Shown piece after piece: positions 1 to 9,100 of a stretch of DNA of 44,666 nucleotides. The position numbers were made by a program, and so were the translations under genes. The notes beneath the pieces are model-generated. The model was given only the letters and a program-made list of their open reading frames with translations, had not been told where the DNA came from and made no database searches. This DNA is from an uncultured Balneolaceae bacterium. Lineage in GTDB: Bacteria > Bacteroidota > Rhodothermia > Balneolales > Balneolaceae. Position 1 is the first letter of the stretch. Each line of letters begins with the position of its first letter. The stretch spans positions 1-44,666 of the forward strand of contig CAJXOW010000026.1 in the NCBI GenBank assembly GCA_913057825.1, written 5' to 3'.

Positions 1-657
1 AAACTTTATATCTCGCAGCATACGGTTGGGGAGTCCGTGCTCTGTCGTAAAACTCTCTATCATCCCCTCTCTCCAATGCGACAATCCCTCGCGAGTCGCA
101 ATCCACATGCTGCCATCCGGATCCTGGGCAATTTCCCGAACCCGGTTCCCGATCAACCCGTCCTTCAAACTGATTCGCCGCAACGCTTGCGCTCCTTCCT
201 TCCACAAAAACACCCCTTCTCCCCGGGTGGCGAACCAAAAACGGCCGGTTTCATCCTGGAAAATGTCGTTCACCTGGATACCATTCAGTACCGTTAGCGC
301 GGATGGAGTAACAAGGGTGTCCTTGCGCACAAGGTTCACCCCCTGGTCGGATCCCACCCAGAGTCGCCGTTTATCGTCTTCATACAAACTCGTGACTGAA
401 TTGCCGCGCAAGCCGTCTTCAACGTGATACTGGCGAAAGGAGATTCCATTAAATCGATTCAGTCCATAATTGGTCCCGATCCACAGGTGATCCCGATGAT
501 CCTGTAGGATATCATACACCACCGATTCACTCAATCCCTGTTCAATCGAATAGGATCGAAATGGCAGCGTCTGGGCATAGATTGCCCCCCCTGACATACT
601 AACCAGTAGAATAAGGAGTCCTAAACGTCGAAACATTGTCAAAAGCTTGTTGATCAT
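1..657 (-). CDS. Two-component-regulator propeller sensor protein, 5' part only
   Basis: The gene runs off the left edge; 219 codons are visible. Residues 1-25 form a signal peptide with a hydrophobic stretch (LGLLILLVSM) ending at AQT. It is followed by repeated propeller blades with the Reg_prop signature: DHLWIGTNYGLNRFNG, RRLWVGSDQGVNLV, GRFWFATRGEGVFLWK and GSMWIATREGLSHWR. Such periplasmic propellers usually precede a Y_Y_Y domain and a histidine kinase, hybrid kinase or other output domain; that part lies outside the window, so the output type is unknown. I chose the ATG at 657 because GGAAGG lies 5 nt upstream; an in-frame ATG at 636 is the alternative. The gene points away from rpoD and is separated from it by a long inverted-repeat element. 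Confidence 0.8.
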   Translation of the reverse strand, partial: MINKLLTMFRRLGLLILLVSMSGGAIYAQTLPFRSYSIEQGLSESVVYDILQDHRDHLWIGTNYGLNRFNGISFRQYHVEDGLRGNSVTSLYEDDKRRLWVGSDQGVNLVRKDTLVTPSALTVLNGIQVNDIFQDETGRFWFATRGEGVFLWKEGAQALRRISLKDGLIGNRVREIAQDPDGSMWIATREGLSHWREGMIESFTTEHGLPNRMLRDIKF

Positions 658-764
658 GGTTACCTTCCCTTGCAAGAATAACGCTTCAGCTCCAACTGAT
701 AATAAAGGCTTAGATTACATTTATTGTTTATCGCCAGGGGTACCCATCCCATTTATAATTAACA

Positions 765-936
765 GGTGCCAAGGCAGCAGCGGCCGGGCGGCGGTTCCTT
801 GCTCGGAAACTTTTCTTCGTTTTATGATCTTTTAAAGTGAATTTGTTCCAGTTTAACCTTTATGGTCATTTTAGCTTTTAAACCAGAAAATTTTAATGCT
901 TCGGAACCGCCGCCCGGCCGCTGCTGCCTTGGTACC
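765..936. repeat. Inverted-repeat element A1 (class I, family A)
   Basis: The arms are 765-798 and 903-936: 34 bp with one mismatch, GC-rich (inner end CGGGCGGCGGTTCC). The 104-nt core begins TTGCTCGGAAACTTTTC and ends GAAAATTTTAATGCTTC. The same core ends recur in A2, A3 and A4 while the arm sequence changes. The element lies just downstream of the rpoD terminator, between rpoD and the propeller gene. It has no ORF and no U-tract of its own. Confidence 0.88.
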
Positions 937-942
937 TATCAA

Positions 943-976
943 CATAATAAAAAAAGCCCCTTTAAAAAGGGGCTTT
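943..976 (-). terminator. Rho-independent terminator of rpoD
   Basis: On the minus strand an 11-bp stem (AAAGCCCCTTT / AAAGGGGCTTT) with a very short loop is followed by TTTTTATTATG. It begins 28 nt after the rpoD stop codon. Confidence 0.9.
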
Positions 977-1003
977 ATAAAATCATATGATGTATCGAAC
1001 CGC

Positions 1004-1864
1004 TTATCCGAGGTATGCTCTTAAAGCGGAACTTCTGTTGTGGTGTCGAAGTTTTCGAAGAGCCTTCTCCTTAATCTGTCGAACTCGCTCCCGTGTAAGA
1101 TCAAAGCGTTCACCGATTTCTTCCAGGGTCAGGGAGTGTTCGCGTCCGATACCGAAATAGAGACGGATGACCTCCGCTTCACGGTTGGTCAACTTCGAGA
1201 GGGCCCGCTCAATTTCGACTTTGAGCGATTCGCCCATTAAATCGTTGTCCGGATCGGGCGTTTCCTCATTTTCCAGAACGTCGAGCAGACGGTTGTCCTC
1301 TCCCTGTGCAAAGGGAGCATCGACCGACAGATGACGTCCGGAAATTTTAAGGGTGTCTGCCACCTCGGAAACCGACATATCCAAACTTTCGGCCAGCTCG
1401 GAAGCCGACGGGACACGCTCGTATTCCTGCTCAAGCTTCGAAAGCTCTTTGCCGATCTTGTTTAAGGCACCTACGCGGTTGAGCGGTAGACGTACGATAC
1501 GACTCTGCTCTGCCAATGCCTGGAGAATGGATTGTCGAATCCACCAGACGGCGTAGGAAATAAACTTGAATCCGCGCGTCTCGTCGAACCGTTTCGCTGC
1601 TTTAATAAGTCCAAGATTACCTTCATTAATAAGGTCGCCCAGTGATAATCCCTGGTTCTGGTATTGTTTAGCTACGGAAACTACAAATCGAAGATTCGCT
1701 TTCGTAAGCTTTTCGAGCGCCTCCTGGCTGCCTTTTTGTATCTGCTTCGCCAGTTTGACCTCTTCTTCCGGAGTAATCAGCTTTTCTTTCCCGATCTCCT
1801 GCAGGTAGCGATCTAAAGACTCCGACTCGCGCGTTGAGATGCCGCTTGATGTACTTTTAGCCAC
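1004..1864 (-). CDS. rpoD: Primary sigma factor RpoD/SigA (short form)
   Basis: This 286-residue sigma-70 factor directs core RNA polymerase to housekeeping promoters. Region 1.2 lies at about residues 14-46 ([16 protein letters not shown]). Region 2 follows with [19 protein letters not shown] and the -10-binding helix [16 protein letters not shown]. Region 3 spans roughly 125-200, and region 4 ends with the helix-turn-helix [20 protein letters not shown], which recognises the -35 element. The acidic region 1.1 and the long non-conserved region of enterobacterial RpoD are absent, as is normal for Bacteroidota-type primary sigma factors of about 287 residues. The gene is monocistronic, with its own terminator and about 200 nt of non-coding DNA upstream in which I found no convincing promoter. 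Confidence 0.97.
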   Translation of the reverse strand: MAKSTSSGISTRESESLDRYLQEIGKEKLITPEEEVKLAKQIQKGSQEALEKLTKANLRFVVSVAKQYQNQGLSLGDLINEGNLGLIKAAKRFDETRGFKFISYAVWWIRQSILQALAEQSRIVRLPLNRVGALNKIGKELSKLEQEYERVPSASELAESLDMSVSEVADTLKISGRHLSVDAPFAQGEDNRLLDVLENEETPDPDNDLMGESLKVEIERALSKLTNREAEVIRLYFGIGREHSLTLEEIGERFDLTRERVRQIKEKALRKLRHHNRSSALRAYLG

Positions 1865-2066
1865 AGGTTAAGCCTAATTTTGGTGAGAAGTTAGCGTTTC
1901 AGTTCAACGAAAATATTAAATTGGTCGTCATTTGTAAAGGAAACGGAATATAAAATCAAGGGAAATGCCGCTTCGTTTCCTGTTATTTCCAGTGCATAAA
2001 ACGTAAGTATTTATATTTTGTTGCCTGCCTTTTACTTGTTGTGCAAAGTTTCGTTAGAAATCCGTA

Positions 2067-3515
2067 CTAGCTGCCTTCCTGTTTCATGGTTTGAAGCAGA
2101 TTGTCAATGCTATAACCATTTTCAGGATGAAATCGTTTGAATTGCACCTCCACCTCCAGTTTCACCTCTTCCTGTCCCTCATCCAATTCAATCGGTTCCT
2201 TCAATCGATCGTTTAACGTACTCTGATAATATTCAACCGCGTTATCCTGGTTTTCCGGCAGCAAAACGGAATAACTGTAATCTTTTAACGAACCAACCAC
2301 CCCCGGTAATCCCATTTCAAATGGCTGAATGCGTTCAATTAAAGCTCTTTCCACCTTTTTCAGTTCTTCCAAACGCAATCGGGTGCGCAGCTGCTGCAAA
2401 TTCTTGATGGTTAATTTCCCAACCTTCATAGGAATCGATTCCCGGGTTCGTTGATCTTGCCAGTTTTCCAGCAGCGATCTCCAGACCGAGGTACGGAGCA
2501 AGCCGGACTCCGGCATGTGAAAAGGATCTTCCAGGTCACGCTCATTTGCGCTGATATTAATTCGTTGAGCCAACAGCCGTACCAGGTTTATCATTTTATG
2601 TCGTACGGAATCTTTGAATACCAGGGGATTTTTATCGTATATCAATACGACTACCTGGTTCCCACTGTTGATATAGAGCGGAACGGCCAGCGTAGCCCCG
2701 TGGTGCTCGGGTTCTCTTGAAGATATACGCTTTGGACTTCCATTCAGGTGAGATATGTAGACGGGTTCGCCCTGCTCAATGCAATCAGCTGCAATCGACC
2801 CTTTCTCCATTCGCATTCCCGGCAAGATTCGCGCCACTTCCTCATCGGTCTGAAAACTGGTCAAACTCATCCAGTTCTTTTTCTCTTTCAACAAAACGGC
2901 CACCCCGCCGGATGAAAGATACTGTTTAAGCTTCCGGGCCAGTTGCATTAAAATCACAATGGGTTCTTTCCGTGCAACGTCCTCAAGCAATTCGCCGATC
3001 TCTTGCTCATACACCTCCCATTGCTCCTCTCCCCTGTTTAATTGCGTGATCTCAAGATAGGTTTCGGTCAGATTATCCAGGCTTTCCACATATGATTCGA
3101 TAACCGACTCGCATTCAGACCGACTCTTTTCGCTCGAAAATTCCAGGACGGTGACAGCTATGGTTTCGCCGTTATGGATAAGGGGGACGAGTGTCAACTG
3201 CTGAACGGGGACTTTGTTGTAATAATGAGTAAGTTCACTCGGGTCGAGTTGCCGGCTGCTTCCGATATCCAGGTTTTCTATTGCTCTAATGTCTTTATAC
3301 TGATTCAGAAAATGCTGTTCAAATGAGACCCGGTCCTGGAACATCACATTGGTGTGTTTGGTAGAGCGCGATTCCAGTACAAACTGTTCGCGCCGGCGGT
3401 TGATCCAATAGAAATAAACCGTATCCGCTCCACTCGCATTACGCAGCAAGATGACCTGGTGCTTGAGAACCACCTTGAAGTCATGCAGCACCTTTTCACT
3501 ATGTTTGTCCCCCAT
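2067..3515 (-). CDS. Tandem GAF-like domain protein of unknown role
   Basis: The protein has 482 residues, no signal peptide and no membrane segment, so it is probably cytoplasmic. Residues about 10-155 and 185-330 each resemble a GAF fold: the first with LTLVPLIHNGETIAVTVLEF, the second with GSIAADCIEQGEPVYISHL and ATLAVPLYINSGNQVVVLIY. The C-terminal 130 residues (SLLENWQDQRTRESIPM onward) contain a long helical stretch and then a beta-rich part; I recognise no HTH, kinase, GGDEF or phosphatase motif in it. GAF domains bind small ligands or mediate dimerisation, so a sensory or scaffolding role is an inference. The gene stands between rpoD and pepF, with an inverted-repeat element immediately upstream of its start. 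Confidence 0.7.
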   Translation of the reverse strand: MGDKHSEKVLHDFKVVLKHQVILLRNASGADTVYFYWINRRREQFVLESRSTKHTNVMFQDRVSFEQHFLNQYKDIRAIENLDIGSSRQLDPSELTHYYNKVPVQQLTLVPLIHNGETIAVTVLEFSSEKSRSECESVIESYVESLDNLTETYLEITQLNRGEEQWEVYEQEIGELLEDVARKEPIVILMQLARKLKQYLSSGGVAVLLKEKKNWMSLTSFQTDEEVARILPGMRMEKGSIAADCIEQGEPVYISHLNGSPKRISSREPEHHGATLAVPLYINSGNQVVVLIYDKNPLVFKDSVRHKMINLVRLLAQRINISANERDLEDPFHMPESGLLRTSVWRSLLENWQDQRTRESIPMKVGKLTIKNLQQLRTRLRLEELKKVERALIERIQPFEMGLPGVVGSLKDYSYSVLLPENQDNAVEYYQSTLNDRLKEPIELDEGQEEVKLEVEVQFKRFHPENGYSIDNLLQTMKQEGS

Positions 3516-3540
3516 GTTGGTTCCTCGCTTCGCTCGGGTT

Positions 3541-3731
3541 ATTAATTAATAATTAGTGATTTATGATTACCATTCAGGGATACCTTTATAGGTATGAGTT
3601 AAGATTGAACAACTGATATTGGTGAAGTATTGAATTCATTAAGGACTGCTAGCTTTTGATAAGATGATTGTCCAATTCAACCGGCACAAAAATCATAAAT
3701 CATCCATCATTAATCGTAAATCACTAATCAA
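3541..3731. repeat. Inverted-repeat element C1 (heptamer-array arms)
   Basis: AT-rich arms made of degenerate 7-bp units (AATCATT, AATCATA, AATCACT) face each other. The best-paired part is 3552-3569 with 3711-3728 (17 of 18). The right arm runs across the pepF stop codon (3724-3726). A CCTCGCTTCGCTCGGG palindrome (3523-3538) sits 2 nt outside the left arm. The loop of about 140 nt resembles nothing else here. Confidence 0.75.
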
Positions 3732-5523
3732 CATCCTCCGCCAACTCCTCCGCCTGCTCTATGAGCCGTTCGATCGCATTCAAACCGTTGCTCCAAAAAT
3801 CGGGTTGGGTGATATCCAGTCCCATTTTTCCGACGATGTTCTCCGGCCAATCAGAGCCGCCGGCCTTCAACATCTCTATGTAGCGGTCGGCAAAACCATT
3901 ACTACTGTTAGTATAGGAATCATAAAGCGCCAATACCAGCAGCTCACCAAATGCATAGGCATAGACATAACCGGGGGTATGCAGAAAATGAGGAATATAC
4001 GACCACCAGATCCGATAGTTGTCTGTTAATTCGACGGAATCGCCGTAAAGAGCCTGCTGGGTTTCAATCCAGTACTCAGAGAATTGGTCGACCGACAACT
4101 CCCCTTCTTCCCGCCGGGCATTATGTATACGATCCTCGAAACGATTCATCGATATCTGGCGAAATACCGTAGCGATCGTATCGTCGATTTTTCCAATAAC
4201 GAGCGCCAGCTTTTCACGCTTGTCATCCAATTTCCCCAATAAATTCTGAAAAACCAACATCTCACCGAATACCGAAGCGGTCTCGGCGGTGGTCAAGGGG
4301 GTGTCCGCTTCAAGCAATCCCTGATCCCTCGACAAATACTGATGAACCCCGTGTCCCAACTCATGCGCCAGGGTCTGCACATCCCGCAAACGTCCGTCGA
4401 AGTTCATAAAAACATAGGGATGAACCGACGGCACGGTCGACGCCGAATAAGCTCCACCGCGCTTTCCTTCTTTAATAGCGGCATCAATCCATTTCCGGTC
4501 AAAGAACTGTCGGGCCACATCCGCCATTTTGGGATGAAACTCCTTATACGATTCCAGGACGATATCCTTGGCCTCTTTCCACTGTATCGTAGTTTCGCTT
4601 TCCAACAGGGGAGCATAGCGGTCATAATCGTAAAGCGTATCATAACCCAATAGATCACGCTTCAGCCGGTAATATCGCTGCACCAGCTCGTAGCGATCCG
4701 TTACCGCATTGACCAGGGTATCGACCGTATCGTCGTCAATTTCATTCGACAGATTTCGGGAGGAGATCCACCGTTCATAGTCTCGAAACCGGTCGTTGGT
4801 ATGCTTGTCGGCCAATACCGTATTAAATACAAACGTCAACGTACGACTTTTATCCCGAAAGGTGTCGGTCAACGCCTGCTGCGCCCGCTTTCTCAAATCA
4901 CGATCCGGCCGATGCAGCTTACTCAGGGCTTCTTGCTGGGTCAGCTTCTCCCCGTCCAATTCGTAACGCGCCGCCCCCATCGTCTCGTCAAAAAACCGCA
5001 CCCAGGCGTTGCGACCGGTAACCGACTTGGCCGTCATCACCTGCTCTTCTTTCTCACTCAATACATGCTTTTTATACTGACGGGAAGTTTCCAGGTGATG
5101 TCGATAATCGGCGAGCTTTTCATCATCTATAATGGTACGGGCCGCCGCATCATCCATCTGCAACCACTCCACATTAAAAAAGACCATTTGCTGATTGATC
5201 TCGGAGGACAACTCATTAGCCTCCTGAATCTGCTTGCCATACATGGCATCCTCGGTATTGGTGGTCCACTTCAGGTAGGCAAACGCCCCGATTTTGTGGA
5301 GCGTCTCCAAAATCGACTCATACTTCTGAAGAGCCTCTTTAAACGAAGCCGGCGACAATTCCGCAATAGCCCCTTTATACTGATCAGCAAACTCCCTCGC
5401 TTGTTTTCGAACCCACTCACGGTCTTCATCAAATTTCGGATCGTCAAAACCGTTATATAAATCGGATAATTCCCATGTTATTTCTTCAGCTCCCGTTTTA
5501 TCCTGCTTATTACGTTCAGACAT
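3724..5523 (-). CDS. pepF: Oligoendopeptidase F (M3B zinc metallopeptidase)
   Basis: The protein has 599 residues, the usual size for PepF, and no signal peptide, so it is a cytoplasmic peptidase that cleaves oligopeptides. The M3 zinc motif HELGHGVHQ lies near residue 387, with the downstream glutamate ligand in the segment TAETASVFGEMLVFQ. The N-terminal segment ITWELSDLYNG and the M3-typical IWWSYIPHFLHTPGYVYAYA near the C terminus also fit. The last codon and TAG stop (GATTAG) lie inside the arm of element C1. It is transcribed divergently from the kgd-type gene, across a region holding two tandem class I elements. Confidence 0.95.
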   Translation of the reverse strand: MSERNKQDKTGAEEITWELSDLYNGFDDPKFDEDREWVRKQAREFADQYKGAIAELSPASFKEALQKYESILETLHKIGAFAYLKWTTNTEDAMYGKQIQEANELSSEINQQMVFFNVEWLQMDDAAARTIIDDEKLADYRHHLETSRQYKKHVLSEKEEQVMTAKSVTGRNAWVRFFDETMGAARYELDGEKLTQQEALSKLHRPDRDLRKRAQQALTDTFRDKSRTLTFVFNTVLADKHTNDRFRDYERWISSRNLSNEIDDDTVDTLVNAVTDRYELVQRYYRLKRDLLGYDTLYDYDRYAPLLESETTIQWKEAKDIVLESYKEFHPKMADVARQFFDRKWIDAAIKEGKRGGAYSASTVPSVHPYVFMNFDGRLRDVQTLAHELGHGVHQYLSRDQGLLEADTPLTTAETASVFGEMLVFQNLLGKLDDKREKLALVIGKIDDTIATVFRQISMNRFEDRIHNARREEGELSVDQFSEYWIETQQALYGDSVELTDNYRIWWSYIPHFLHTPGYVYAYAFGELLVLALYDSYTNSSNGFADRYIEMLKAGGSDWPENIVGKMGLDITQPDFWSNGLNAIERLIEQAEELAEDVD

Positions 5524-5560
5524 AAATGATTTTCCACTTAACTTTTTTTAAATAGATTGA

Positions 5561-5730
5561 GACAGTTCTTTGAACAACGCACGGGGCTTTTCAGCCAGGG
5601 AAATTCGGCAGATACCAGCTATGATCTAGTACCGTGAAAACATTTCAATATGCAGACTTTATACTTTTTTCATCTTTAAGCTGAACAACCCAAGTGCTTC
5701 AAAGCCCCGTGCGTTGTTCAAAGAACTGTC
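5561..5730. repeat. Inverted-repeat element B1 (class I, family B)
   Basis: Perfect 30-bp arms at 5561-5590 and 5701-5730 enclose a 110-nt core. The core begins TCAGCCAGGGAAATTCGGCA and ends AACAACCCAAGTGCTTC. The same core ends are found in B2 at 17.6 kb in the opposite orientation, but the B2 arms differ. There is no ORF, and no target duplication is evident outside the arms. A2 starts 8 nt further on. Confidence 0.93.
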
Positions 5731-5738
5731 AGATTCGC

Positions 5739-5891
5739 GACCACCGGGCGGGCACTTTCGCAGCATTAAAATTTTCACCAAAAGCACTATATTAAATACC
5801 ATTATAATCATTAATCCTGTGACTACCAGCGGCAATACCACTCAATCAACGGTGAAAAGTTTCCGAGCAAGAAAGTGCCCGCCCGGTGGTC
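5739..5891. repeat. Inverted-repeat element A2 (class I, family A, inverted)
   Basis: Perfect 21-bp arms at 5739-5759 and 5871-5891 (GACCACCGGGCGGGCACTTTC) enclose a 111-nt core. Read on the minus strand, the core begins TTGCTCGGAAACTTTTC and ends GAAAATTTTAATGCTGC, matching A1. Its arms differ from those of A1 except for a GC-rich inner part. It lies between pepF and the kgd-type gene, next to B1. Confidence 0.9.
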
Positions 5892-5995
5892 AATTCCTGG
5901 CAGCCTATCGATCTGCCCAGGCAACAATTAAAGACGCATGTATCCATAATTTCAATCGATAAACAGCGTTAAGATACCGGAATTTGTTCGATTTT

Positions 5996-6025
5996 TTGCA
6001 ATAGAGATTGATTTTGGGCTATTTT
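5996..6025 (+). promoter_or_regulatory. Possible promoter of the kgd-type gene
   Basis: TTGCAA (5996-6001) and TATTTT (6020-6025) are 18 bp apart, giving a leader of about 85 nt to the TTG start. The match is weak. The rest of 5892-6115 shows no other recognisable signal. Confidence 0.3.
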
Positions 6026-6115
6026 CTCTCATAACTTCCGCTTTTGGAACCTGTTTGGATTAGCGGGCTGATCGTAACTGAACTCTTAACACATAAGCCA
6101 TAAACTCCTACTATC

Positions 6116-9100
6116 TTGAAGTCTCTGGAAGCTGCATTTGGACCAAATACCGCACTGGTTGAAGAGTTGTATAATCAGTATAAAGAGGATCCCGAGTCGG
6201 TCCCCAATCACTGGCGTACTTATTTCGACAAACTGGAGGGTAAACCGGTTCAAGAGGAAGATACTGCGGACCGCACTCCCAAGGATACGGTCATCGACAA
6301 CGGAGCTCCCGATACCCAGACCAAAGCCCGTACCCGAGAGCAAGCTCCTCCCGTAAAAGCGGAAGACATGGATTCCGACGTCGTGATTCCCGAGGAGGCG
6401 GAACTTGAAAAGATCAAGGGGATCCCGGCCAAGATTGCCGAAAACATGGAACAGAGCCTCAAGGTTCCCACGGCAACTTCGGTGCGAGATATGCCGGTCA
6501 AGATGCTGATCGAAGACCGCGATATCATCAACCGCCACCTGGTCCATCGAGTCCAATCCAAAACTTCATTCACCCATTATATTGGCTGGGCAATTATACA
6601 GGCCCTGGAGGATTATCCGAATCTGAATCACTTTTTTGCCCGGAAAGACGGACAGTTTTACCGTGTGAAGCCTCCTCAAATCAACCTTGGTATCGCTATC
6701 GATATCGAGGATAAACACGGAGAGCGTCAACTGGTTGTACCCAACATCAAAAAGGTCGGCCAGATGAGTTTCGTGGAGTTTGTGAATTCCTTTAACGACC
6801 TGATCACCCGGGCTCGCAACGGCAACCTGGAACTTTCTGATTACCAGGGTACGACCATTAGCATCACGAATCCGGGCATGCTGGGCACGGTACAGTCGGT
6901 ACCACGTCTCATGACGGGACAGGGAGCTATCCTGGCCACCGGGGCCATCGACTACCCGGCCGAGTATCAATCGATGTCGCAGGAAGTACTGAGTCAGCTG
7001 GGCATCAGCAAGACCATGACGATGACCTGTACCTACGATCATCGCATTATCCAGGGAGCCGAGTCGGGATCTTTCCTGAAGCACGTACAGGAACTGCTGA
7101 ACAGCGAAGATTTTTACCAGGAGATTTTCGACGAGCTGGATGTTTCCCACAAACCCGTTCCCTACGGAGTTGACAAGTATGCCGGACAATTGGACGGCCA
7201 CGGCGCATCCCTCGAGCAAAACAAGAAGGCGATCGCCGTGATGCAGCTTATCAACATGTATCGCACCCGCGGACATGTTCAGGCCGACCTTAATCCCCTG
7301 AAAGATGAAACCCGTCACAGTCCCGACCTTGATTTCGAATATTACGGACTTACGATGTGGGATCTGGACCGGGAATTTTACTGCGGCGGGCTCGGGGGAT
7401 ATGAAAAGGCTCCATTGCGAACGATCATCAAACTGCTCCGGGATACTTACTGCGGTTATATCGGGGCGGAATACATGCACTTGCTGGACCTCGAGGAACG
7501 CAAGTGGCTGCGCGAACGAATGGAATCGACGACCAACGACCCGGATCTATCACAGGACGAAAAACGCCGCATTCTTCATAAGCTTAACCAGGCCGGGGCC
7601 TTTGAAAAGTTCTTGCATCGCAAGTATATCGGACACAAGCGTTTCTCGCTCGAAGGAGCCGATACGCTCATACCGATGCTCGACTTCCTGCTTGAAAAAG
7701 CCGGTGAACATGAAGTGGAGAAAATTTTCCTCGGCATGGCACACCGCGGACGACTGAACGTACACGTGAACACGCTGAACAAGCCTTATCACAAAGTATT
7801 TGCGGAATTTGAAGGTAATATCGACCGCGGCACTATCCAGGGGTCCGGTGATGTTAAGTATCACGTGGGCGCCCGGGGTAAGCACAAAACGAACAACGGT
7901 GAGGAGATCGAAGTTGAACTGATGCCCAATCCCAGTCACCTGGAATCCGTCAATCCGGTGGTGGAGGGAGCAACCCGGGCAACCCAGGATGCACGTTCTA
8001 CCAATGGCGAATCAATGGATCAGAACGAAAAAGAGGTCGTCCCCCTCCTGCTGCATGGCGACGCGGCCTTCAGCGGACAGGGCGTCGTAGCCGAGACACT
8101 GAATATGTCGCAGCTCGACGGATTTAAAACCGGGGGAACCATTCATGTTATCATTAATAACCAGATCGGTTTCACGACCCTGCCAACTGATGGTCGTTCT
8201 ACCGAATATGCCTCCGACCTGGCCAAAATGATTCTTGCTCCCATCTTCCATGTGAACGGGGATGAACCCGAATCTGCGATACATGCTATTCGCATGGCCA
8301 TGGACTATCGACAAAAGTTTGGAAAGGATGTTGTAATAGATCTGGTTTGCTACCGGCGACACGGGCACAACGAAGGTGATGAGCCCGGCTTTACCCAACC
8401 CGGTATGTACAAAGAGATTGACAATCACGATAGTGTGCGTGATATCTACACAAAAGAATTGGTACGAAAAGGGGATTTATCCGAAGAAGAGACCAACCAG
8501 ATTGTTGAAGAGTTTGATGAATTGCTGCAGGATGCATTCGAAGATGCAAAAAATGCCCCTGCCCTGGAAGTCACAGAAGACATGATGAGTCGGTCCGAAA
8601 CACCGCAGAAAGACTGGCCGGAATATCCCGACACTTCGTATCCGCTGGAGGAACTGAAGGAGATCGGTACCACCATCAATACGGTTCCCAAGGATTTTGA
8701 CGCCAACCCCAAGCTCTTGCGCAACCTTGCCAAACGGGCTGAAATTGTCAAAAATAACGAAAAGAAAATCGACTGGGGACTTGGCGAAGCACTGGCCTTC
8801 GGTACGCTTCTGAAAAATGGTACGCCGGTCCGTCTGACCGGACAAGACGCCGAACGGGGTACTTTCTCGCACCGTCATGCCGTACTGCACGGAACAGATA
8901 CCCAGCAGAAGTTCACACCGCTGAACAATTTATCTGACGAGCAGGCCCCGTTTCACGTTTACAATAGTCTCTTGAGTGAGTTTGCGGTTGTGAACTATGA
9001 GTTTGGCTACAGCACGGCGAACCTGGATGCGCTGGTGCTCTGGGAAGCCCAATTCGGGGACTTTGTCAACGGAGCCCAGATTCCGATCGACCAATACATC

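Noticed and set aside
765..936. A1 as the rpoD terminator
   Set aside because: A separate hairpin with a U-tract (943-976) already does this, and the A1 arms have no U-tract; the same core also occurs where no terminator is expected.
1865..2066. rpoD promoter TTGATT-17-TACAAA
   Set aside because: The -10 is poor and there is no TAnnTTTG element; the region is too AT-rich for this match to mean much.
5659..5962. Short reading frames across elements B1 and A2
   Set aside because: They are produced by the inverted-repeat cores and arms; no start signals or protein-like conservation are visible.
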